This document shows, in pieces, positions 52,049 to 57,387 of a stretch of 57,387 nucleotides of DNA; position 1 is the first letter of the stretch; every line of letters starts with the position of its first letter. Below the pieces are notes generated by a model that did no database searches, was not told the DNA's origin, and was given only the letters and a program-made list of their open reading frames with translations. The translations under genes were made by a program, and so were the position numbers. The stretch is from Ruminococcus sp. (lineage in GTDB: Bacteria; Bacillota; Clostridia; Oscillospirales; Ruminococcaceae), in the NCBI GenBank assembly GCA_031262225.1, contig JAISIC010000059.1:1-57387 (forward strand), written 5' to 3'.

Positions 52049-53540
52049 ATGTCAGCACCGCACTTTTGTCATTCATAAAGTTATCGAATGAGCGATTGCC
52101 CCACGGGGAAGTCATATTAAGATGGGCATATGCTAATTTAAGGCATATGTTGAAATCTTCAGGGCTATAACCGCTTGAAATAAACTCTGTAATGTTATTA
52201 TGTTTCGTTGTTTCTTGCTGAAACTTCTTAATATCGAGTTTCATCAGCTCTGCTTGATAAGCTTTTAGATAAGACATTTCATTGTTGAGCTGTTCGCAGA
52301 AATCGTCAATCTCCTTGTTAAACATCTTCATACCGATTGTGTAATCGTATATTACCCCGCAGACTAGGGAGCTCACAAGGCTTCCGATAATACCTCCGAT
52401 AACAGGTATCGGAATCAACACTTGCCCTATTACTGCTCCTTGTGCGGCGGCAAGCATTGTTGTTCCGCTTTTCCCGATTTCAAGGAAAAACTCATTAACA
52501 TTGATTTCGCCTTTGCATAGGCTTATAAGTGACTTAGTTGTAGATATTGCCGTCTGAATAATATACGCTGGGGCAGAGGAGTCTCCGAGAACGCGGATTA
52601 CCTTATTAGCGGAATTTTTCATCAGCCCGGCAATTGCAGTATTTGTGAAGCCTATCGAATAGCTTGTAGCCGCCGATTTAGCAGTATCACCAACCGTGTC
52701 AATAACAGCTTCTTCCGGGGTTTTCTCGCCTTGAAGCACCGCCGACATATTATGTATCAGCGATATTCCTCCGCCTACAGCCGCTCCGATTTTAGCAGAC
52801 TCAATTCCGGCTTGATGAGAAGTCTTTCCTATTTCTTTTGCCGTTACTTTTTCGGGATTTTTGCGTGCTTCTATCGCTTCATATTTCGATACATCTGATT
52901 TCTGTAAATTACTATCGACTTTCTTAAGGTACTCAAGCTGATTTTGCTTATCAGGCGTGAGCGGCGATTGACGTTCTATTTTTGCGATATTCTGTTTGAG
53001 TTCAGCTTTTATTCTGTCATATTGATCGGAAGGTACTCGGAATTTCCCCTCAGGGTAATGCCTTGAATATTCTTTTTCGTTTAGTTTTTGAATAAAGGAC
53101 AGATTGCCTTTGTAGTCTGCCCCCAAGAATTTAATTTGAACACCCGAACCTTCAACGATATTACCGTTAGCGTCAAGCGTAACTTGGTCAGTGGTAACAT
53201 CATTAATACGCCCTAAGTCATCAGTCCGTATCACACGTGAGGGATTGCCGTGCTTTATATTCTCAGCGTTTTGTTTCGCCGTATCAAGCACTTCGGCAGA
53301 ATACCCGGCTTGTTGATTAATATTCTGCCTTACATAATTCGGATTGACCTTGCTTTCTGCTATACCTTTAAGGCTCTGATGATATGTCTTTCCCGTAGCA
53401 TTATCAACACCGTCATAAGCGACTTTGAACTGTTTCGCCGCTTCGCTGTAACGCCCAAGCATCTCTCCGTTAGCACCCAAAGATACGTTATCGGAGAGCA
53501 GTTTACTTTGGCGGTCTTTTTTCTTACTTTTTTCTGACAT
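52041..53540 (-). CDS. 499-aa protein with central hydrophobic, pore-like region
   Basis: The N-terminal 230 residues are soluble, charged and rich in Gln/Lys (QFKVAYDGVDNATGK..., VTLDANGNIVEGSG). From about 240 to 410 there are Gly-rich hydrophobic segments (AKIGAAVGGGISLIHNM, TSYSIGFTNTAIAGLM, MLAAAQGAVIGQVLIPIPVIGGIIGSLVSSLVCGVIY) resembling colicin-like or membrane-inserting hairpins. A soluble helical end follows. I recall homologues in diverse bacteria but no known function. It begins a coupled trio with YkgJ and the Gly-zipper protein. Confidence 0.7.
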   Translation of the reverse strand: MSEKSKKKDRQSKLLSDNVSLGANGEMLGRYSEAAKQFKVAYDGVDNATGKTYHQSLKGIAESKVNPNYVRQNINQQAGYSAEVLDTAKQNAENIKHGNPSRVIRTDDLGRINDVTTDQVTLDANGNIVEGSGVQIKFLGADYKGNLSFIQKLNEKEYSRHYPEGKFRVPSDQYDRIKAELKQNIAKIERQSPLTPDKQNQLEYLKKVDSNLQKSDVSKYEAIEARKNPEKVTAKEIGKTSHQAGIESAKIGAAVGGGISLIHNMSAVLQGEKTPEEAVIDTVGDTAKSAATSYSIGFTNTAIAGLMKNSANKVIRVLGDSSAPAYIIQTAISTTKSLISLCKGEINVNEFFLEIGKSGTTMLAAAQGAVIGQVLIPIPVIGGIIGSLVSSLVCGVIYDYTIGMKMFNKEIDDFCEQLNNEMSYLKAYQAELMKLDIKKFQQETTKHNNITEFISSGYSPEDFNICLKLAYAHLNMTSPWGNRSFDNFMNDKSAVLTFE

Positions 53541-53613
53541 AGAAACACCATTAGTCCTATATTGTTACGGATTTAATATATTCAGCATAAAAAGTTTCGG
53601 CGCACTAAGACGC

Positions 53614-53877
53614 TCACTTCTTTTTTGTATGTTTCATTTCGTATTTTGCGACATTTTTGCTCAAATCGTTATATAGTTTTATGTCAGCACCAGAGCGATG
53701 CTTTTTTTGTGATCTACTTTGATTGTCGAAAGTGTTCTTTACACCCTTTTCGTGCGTGTATTTGTTTTTGGCGATATCGCTTGCTATTAATTTCGCACCA
53801 TATCCTAAACCAGCAAGAAGAATTGCTCCAAACGCCGCTTTGTCACCCTTAGTTTGGTCTATATAACTTTTGCTCAT
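53614..53877 (-). CDS. small basic membrane-associated protein (87 aa)
   Basis: An 87-residue protein with one short Gly/Ala-rich hydrophobic stretch (AAFGAILLAGLGYGAKLIA, residues 14-32) and a strongly basic C-terminal half (SRSQKKHRSGAD... KHTKKK). The start is ATG 53877, eight bases after GGAGG; the in-frame GTG 53892 overlaps that site. It lies between the 51-aa TM gene and the 499-aa gene. Not recognised. Confidence 0.6.
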   Translation of the reverse strand: MSKSYIDQTKGDKAAFGAILLAGLGYGAKLIASDIAKNKYTHEKGVKNTFDNQSRSQKKHRSGADIKLYNDLSKNVAKYEMKHTKKK

Positions 53878-53903
53878 ATGTTTTTCCTCCACAAAAATAT
53901 AGG

Positions 53904-54059
53904 TTACTTTTTGATTAGCTTTGCAAAAAGTTTAGTTAATAAGAAAAGCGTAGCCGTAGCGGTTAAGGTGACGAGAGCCGCCTTTATAATTTTCTCAAAC
54001 ATAATTCTGTCTTGCTCTGTTTGTGCAATATAGCTTTGATGTACCTTATATGCTTTCAT
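53904..54059 (-). CDS. small single-pass membrane protein (51 aa)
   Basis: MKAYKVHQSYIAQTEQDRIM, then FEKIIKAALVTLTATATLFL and a basic end KLFAKLIKK: a cytoplasmic N-terminus, one helix and a positively charged tail. It overlaps the end of the 262-residue gene by 14 bp, arguing for coupled translation. Function is unknown; it resembles small membrane toxins or holin-like peptides only in general character. Confidence 0.55.
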   Translation of the reverse strand: MKAYKVHQSYIAQTEQDRIMFEKIIKAALVTLTATATLFLLTKLFAKLIKK

Positions 54060-54834
54060 TTAATTCCACCTCTTCTTCACCTAAAATTAACATAGGTATA
54101 GTTTCAAAAAAGTTATCTCCTGAGATTTTATAACAGCACTCAAGCTTTCCGTCATCACGCATTGTGTCGATAAAATCATTTACATCATCAATGAGAACCT
54201 CTTGTGCCTGTTCCTCGCCTAACATTTGATAAATTAAACAAGACAGATTAACACCGTTCCTATAGTCATAAACTGCTGCTTTGAAACGTTCAAGTTTTGC
54301 TTTTGCTTCCGTTGGATTAAAAGTAAAGAGCCTTTTTATACGATTATCCGGTACGTTTTTCATATAAGTAAGCGTAGAACACATTTCATTTTTTATAGCA
54401 GATAAACCCTCTGTGAGTTTCGAGCTTGAAGTTTTAATCATTTCTTTGCGATTTTTTTCATCAGAAAATGTGAGTGCCGTTTTATAATCAAAATACGCAG
54501 AGCTGATTTTTGCACTTCTATCATCGTGTTGACCCTGTAATACGTCACTAATCATACCCTGCGTCTGTTGAAATTGCCCATCAATGTATTTTCCAATTAA
54601 GGCAAAATAGGTTATATATAGCTCCGTCGGTGTCTTGCAATAACTAAGACCGAGTTCGTCTAACAATTCTTTAGCTTCTTCAGATAGAGAAGCGTTAAAA
54701 TCTTGATTCTCCTCAGGTTCTTCAGTATTTTTTGACTTCGTAACGTTTTTCCGAGGGATTAATTCTATTGCCTGATCAAGGTATGGTTTTATTTTTTCGT
54801 AGTTCTCTACAAGTTTATTTAAGTCAATTTGCAT
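54046..54834 (-). CDS. hypothetical cytoplasmic helical protein (262 aa)
   Basis: An acidic, mostly helical soluble protein without membrane segments (DLNKLVENYEKIKPYLDQ..., TPTELYITYFALIGKYID, SSSKLTEGLSAIKNEM). No motif is recognised. GAGGGG precedes the ATG, 18 bp after the WYL regulator gene, so it is co-transcribed with it. It could be the cytoplasmic adaptor of the membrane proteins that follow, which is inference from position. Confidence 0.65.
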   Translation of the reverse strand: MQIDLNKLVENYEKIKPYLDQAIELIPRKNVTKSKNTEEPEENQDFNASLSEEAKELLDELGLSYCKTPTELYITYFALIGKYIDGQFQQTQGMISDVLQGQHDDRSAKISSAYFDYKTALTFSDEKNRKEMIKTSSSKLTEGLSAIKNEMCSTLTYMKNVPDNRIKRLFTFNPTEAKAKLERFKAAVYDYRNGVNLSCLIYQMLGEEQAQEVLIDDVNDFIDTMRDDGKLECCYKISGDNFFETIPMLILGEEEVELNESI

Positions 54835-54852
54835 ATAATCCCCTCAATCTTA

Positions 54853-55722
54853 TCATAGTATCTTTATCTTCTCCCCCTGACTCCGAACCCACATATCGAA
54901 CCCCAACCCGGTATAAACCTCAGCGGAGATAAGATATTTACCGTCAGCTTCTTCCTCAATGACAGCGGTAGGGAGGCGGTCAAGGATTGCGGTTACGTCT
55001 GCACCGGTGTAGTAAAAGCGAACCTTCTCAAGCTTACCGGTGTACATCCACTGGATACGTTTGCGGAACTCGGCTTCTTGAAAGCGGTCAGCGTACTCCA
55101 CGTCAAACCGCTCTTTCGTACCCTTAACACGGCTGATTTTGTCGAGACGGAACACTGAGAAGTCCGTCTTACCCTCAACATAACCGATAAGGTAGAAGTA
55201 AAACTCCGAGAACAGAAGCCCAATAGGCTTAACGCGATGTGTCTTAGCTGTGCCGTCCTGTCGGGTGTAGTCAATCTCGATGATGACTTGCTTTTGTTTC
55301 AGCTCCGCAAGCTTCCAGAGTGTGTCAAGAAGTGGCTTGTTATGGCTCACGGGGAGATAGTTTCCGCATTCGTTGATAACCGTGTCGCGGACTAAATCCT
55401 TGCTCTCTTTTGGCAGAATCGCCAACAGCTTCTCGTAAATCGAGCCGAACTCTTCAGCACAAAGGGAACGGCTCTCCACAAGGATTTTGAGAATGCCGAG
55501 TATCTCCTGTGCCGTCAGTGAATCCTTTTTGCCGACAAGGCGGTAGACCTTTGCTTGGCGGTCGTAAACAATATCCCTGCCCGAACCTACATAACTCCGC
55601 AGAAAAGCAATATCACGCTGAAACGATTTTTCCGATATGCCGTACTTCTCGCAGATTTTGGCTTTATGAAGCACTTCACCGTGTTCGAGCATTGTGTGCA
55701 GGGTTAATGTTCTATCTATCAT
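54853..55722 (-). CDS. WYL domain-containing transcriptional regulator
   Basis: About 289 residues: an N-terminal winged helix of the HTH_11/DeoR type (LTLHTMLEHGEVLHKAKICEKYGISEKSFQRDIAFLRSY), a WYL domain (VIIEIDYTRQDGTAKTHRVKPIGLLFSEFYFYLIGYVEG... FRLDKISRVKGT; about 140-225) and a WCX-like C-terminal region. WYL proteins bind nucleic-acid-type ligands and often control phage-defence genes (BrxR, CapW). The start is ATG 55722 behind GGGGG; the longer in-frame start at 55767 would overlap the upstream gene. Its likely target is the operator-like site at 56390-56410. Confidence 0.85.
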   Translation of the reverse strand: MIDRTLTLHTMLEHGEVLHKAKICEKYGISEKSFQRDIAFLRSYVGSGRDIVYDRQAKVYRLVGKKDSLTAQEILGILKILVESRSLCAEEFGSIYEKLLAILPKESKDLVRDTVINECGNYLPVSHNKPLLDTLWKLAELKQKQVIIEIDYTRQDGTAKTHRVKPIGLLFSEFYFYLIGYVEGKTDFSVFRLDKISRVKGTKERFDVEYADRFQEAEFRKRIQWMYTGKLEKVRFYYTGADVTAILDRLPTAVIEEEADGKYLISAEVYTGLGFDMWVRSQGEKIKIL

Positions 55723-55735
55723 ACAAGCACCCCCA

Positions 55736-56344
55736 TCACGAAGCCGTCCAACGCCACGCCTTACCATCGAAAATAACTTCGATAGTGAGATCGTATTCGT
55801 AACCGCTGTCCTCTTTGAGAGTAATCATACCGCTATATGTAACATCGCCTGTGCGGACGAGCGTCAGCGGATTCACAACATCGAAATTTACGCCGTAATC
55901 TTTCTCGAACTTATATACGATAGAGGACTGAATACTGGGTATTTCGTCTTCAATAGTCGGCTGTGTAATCACCGGCGTAAGGAACACAAGAGCAACCAAC
56001 AGAACAATATTAACAACCGCCGGGATAAAACGCTGAGGTGAAAAGCCGTTAATGATAGTAGACCGCAGAATCAGGTATAGCGGAACAAAGAGCAATAATG
56101 CGACTGTCAGCAGAGCGGTCTTGCCTTTTGAAATACCCGTCTTTTGAACCCGTTTGAGGTCAATATATCCGATAATAAAATTTACAATTGATAAAACGAT
56201 AATAACGACGATAATGTTATCCATATCGCGGCGGAATATCGCCGTGAAGATTGTCGTTACTATGGGGGATAACAGGGCTAAGAGCCAAGCTAAACCGTTG
56301 CTTATTGAAACCGATTTTTTGTTTTCTGTATATGTAGTGTTCAT
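55736..56344 (-). CDS. membrane protein, first gene of the WYL/TIR island
   Basis: A 202-residue protein with about four helices (GLAWLLALLSPIVTTIFTAIF, IIVVIIVLSIVNFIIGYIDL, ALLTVALLLFVPLYLIL, FIPAVVNIVLLVALVFL) and an extracytoplasmic C-terminal domain of about 80 residues (YGVNFDVVNPLTLVRTGDV... FDGKAWRW). A GGAGG site precedes ATG 56344. It ends 13 bp before the WYL start. Not recognised; the outward-facing domain would suit a sensor. Confidence 0.65.
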   Translation of the reverse strand: MNTTYTENKKSVSISNGLAWLLALLSPIVTTIFTAIFRRDMDNIIVVIIVLSIVNFIIGYIDLKRVQKTGISKGKTALLTVALLLFVPLYLILRSTIINGFSPQRFIPAVVNIVLLVALVFLTPVITQPTIEDEIPSIQSSIVYKFEKDYGVNFDVVNPLTLVRTGDVTYSGMITLKEDSGYEYDLTIEVIFDGKAWRWTAS

Positions 56345-56377
56345 AACCTACCTCCGATTAATTTTTGAGTATGTCTC

Positions 56378-56410
56378 ATTATACCATATGGACACGGACA
56401 CCCTGTGTCC
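56378..56410 (-). promoter_or_regulatory. promoter with operator-like GGACAC repeats for the island operon
   Basis: On the minus strand TATAAT is at 56383-56378. The place of the -35 box (56401-56406) is covered by a palindrome GGACAC-CCT-GTGTCC (56396-56410), with a third GGACAC half-site directly adjacent (56390-56395). No consensus -35 is present, so the site may bind an activator, or a repressor that occludes polymerase. Confidence 0.65.
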
Positions 56411-56615
56411 TTCTCGAAAATTCCTCGGTAGCAGAATAAACAAATTAAGTTAGCTATTTTTATACAATTTCTATAAAAATCAATCGGGAAGAAAGCTCTC
56501 TATTTATACACAATAATGATACCACAAAATCGGGAATTTTAGGTTAAATATTTGTAAATTTTTATGCGAAGATTTTTTAATATGAATCTGACAAACGGTA
56601 AATACAAATTACCTA
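56411..56615. other. AT-rich intergenic region without recognised gene
   Basis: Between the divergent island operon and the right-hand PD-(D/E)XK gene the sequence is AT-rich with stop codons in all frames. I see no further feature until the promoter at 56616. Confidence 0.5.
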
Positions 56616-56644
56616 TTGACAAAACCCAAAGAATAGGGTATAAT
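56616..56644 (+). promoter_or_regulatory. sigma-A promoter of the right-hand PD-(D/E)XK gene
   Basis: TTGACA (56616-56621), 17 bp, TATAAT (56639-56644). Perfect consensus, about 25-30 bp before the start codon. Confidence 0.85.
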
Positions 56645-56668
56645 AGGTATAGATAGAGCAAAGGAATG

Positions 56669-57387
56669 ATGAAAATGAGTACGAAAACGGATGCAATGTC
56701 ACCGCTTGCCGACCCTGTTGTCGGTGCAATATTCGACGGTGTTGAGAATGCCGGGCTTGCAGCACAAAGCCTCGTCGGCAGTATTTTAGCCGAAGACGGC
56801 GTTAAAATCGGCAAGGTCACAGCGGTTACTCCGCAGAGGTATTATAAGGATATTCCTCTAATGCGGGGCTGTCGTGTAGATATTCTCGTTGAGTCGGAAA
56901 ACAGCCCGAAAACGCTCGTAGAGGTTCAAATGTCCGAAGAGCCGATAATGGCACGAAATATGTTTGAATACGCTCACGCAATCGTTTCATCAGTTCCGCA
57001 AGGCATTCTAACGGTTGATTTATACAATGCTGTTCCTAAAATCGTAGTAATCAATATCTGCAATTTTCCTGTGAGAACAACTGGCAATGATGATTTTCTT
57101 CAGCCCGTAAAGCAGATGTACACTAAAAATCCCGAAGTCGCACAGGACTATCTGAATATCTACAACGTTCAGCTCCCGAATTTCAGAGAAGCCGAACACG
57201 ACCTGACAAAGCCACTCCACGCTTGGCTCTTTATTCTCGATACTGCTAACCAAAAAGGTATAACAGTGAAGGAGGTAATTGATATGTTTCCAGAACTGAA
57301 TAACGTTGTTACAACCGACCCCGGTTTCGAGCAGTTTATGGTTCGCTATGACAGTGTAACCAGAGACCCCGAACTCCGCAAGGAGTA
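56669..57387 (+). CDS. PD-(D/E)XK nuclease family transposase-like protein, 3' end outside window
   Basis: The frame is open to the window edge (at least 239 codons). The opening (TDAMSPLADPVVGAIFDGVENAGLAAQSLVGSIL) and the nuclease motif (GCRVDILVESE...TLVEVQMSEE, Asp followed by E-x-Q) place it in the Rpn/PDDEXK_2 family like the left-edge gene, but the two are clearly diverged. Three in-frame ATGs exist (56666, 56669, 56675); with AAAGG at 56660-56664, 56669 or 56675 is most likely. It is divergent from the accessory island and forms its right flank. Confidence 0.85.
   Translation, partial: MKMSTKTDAMSPLADPVVGAIFDGVENAGLAAQSLVGSILAEDGVKIGKVTAVTPQRYYKDIPLMRGCRVDILVESENSPKTLVEVQMSEEPIMARNMFEYAHAIVSSVPQGILTVDLYNAVPKIVVINICNFPVRTTGNDDFLQPVKQMYTKNPEVAQDYLNIYNVQLPNFREAEHDLTKPLHAWLFILDTANQKGITVKEVIDMFPELNNVVTTDPGFEQFMVRYDSVTRDPELRKE

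Noticed and set aside
54853-55767. Start of the WYL regulator at 55767
   Set aside because: It would overlap the upstream membrane-protein gene by 32 bp and adds a low-complexity leader; ATG 55722 has a better ribosome binding site.

Overview
The window looks like a chromosome segment of an anaerobic Clostridia bacterium, probably of the Oscillospirales/Ruminococcaceae type. Evidence: a Noc-type ParB paralogue, a class III glutamine synthetase (GlnN), rubrerythrin, a GH130 mannoside phosphorylase, strict AGGAGG-type ribosome binding sites, and textbook sigma-A promoters (TTGACA, 17 bp, TATAAT) in front of many transcription units. Taxonomy is inferred from gene content and style only. No rRNA, tRNA or CRISPR array was recognised.

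Layout. 0-0.7 kb: 5' part of a PD-(D/E)XK (Rpn/PF12784-like) gene on the minus strand, divergent from tyrA and a patatin lipase (0.8-2.4 kb). noc lies convergent (2.4-3.3 kb). 3.4-7.8 kb: operon of a small membrane protein, MoxR ATPase, DUF58 protein and membrane transglutaminase. 7.8-10.9 kb: GH130 phosphorylase, carboxynorspermidine-synthase-like dehydrogenase, and an XRE/S24-like repressor whose Ser-Lys dyad is lost. 11.1-13.4 kb: large secreted repeat protein behind a structured leader. 13.5-16.4 kb: overlapping operon of two tiny proteins, an AI-2E-type permease and phenylacetate-CoA ligase. 16.5-18.7 kb: glnN. 18.8-25.6 kb: cytoplasmic GH5, pcrA, histidine phosphatase, FkbM methyltransferase, membrane protein and DUF1385 protein. 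25.5-28.7 kb (minus): HD protein and a second MoxR/DUF58 set.

28.8-40.8 kb (minus): one eight-gene operon for an ABC importer. It has a giant solute-binding protein, two complete permease pairs, an NHL-propeller/TPR membrane protein, a Yip1 protein and a DUF5696 protein, but no ATPase gene. 41-45.7 kb: a rubrerythrin broken by one in-frame stop, a Thr-rich lipoprotein glycosidase and a Cache-GGDEF-EAL c-di-GMP enzyme. 45.8-48.8 kb (minus): prophage remnant with endolysin, holin and a frameshifted tail gene.

48.9-56.4 kb is an AT-richer accessory island. All eleven genes are on the minus strand, running from one promoter with a triple GGACAC operator-like site to one terminator. It encodes a membrane protein, a WYL regulator, several membrane-active or tail-anchored proteins (one, with a Gly-zipper, interrupted by TGA), a YkgJ Cys-cluster protein, a 499-aa pore-like protein, and a 2TM/TIR pair. 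It is the best candidate here for an undescribed, probably defence-related system. A second PD-(D/E)XK gene enters at the right edge.

Cross-cutting oddities: a roughly 70-bp dispersed repeat (three copies, each touching a gene end), two genes with single in-frame stops, and two genes with no ordinary start codon.
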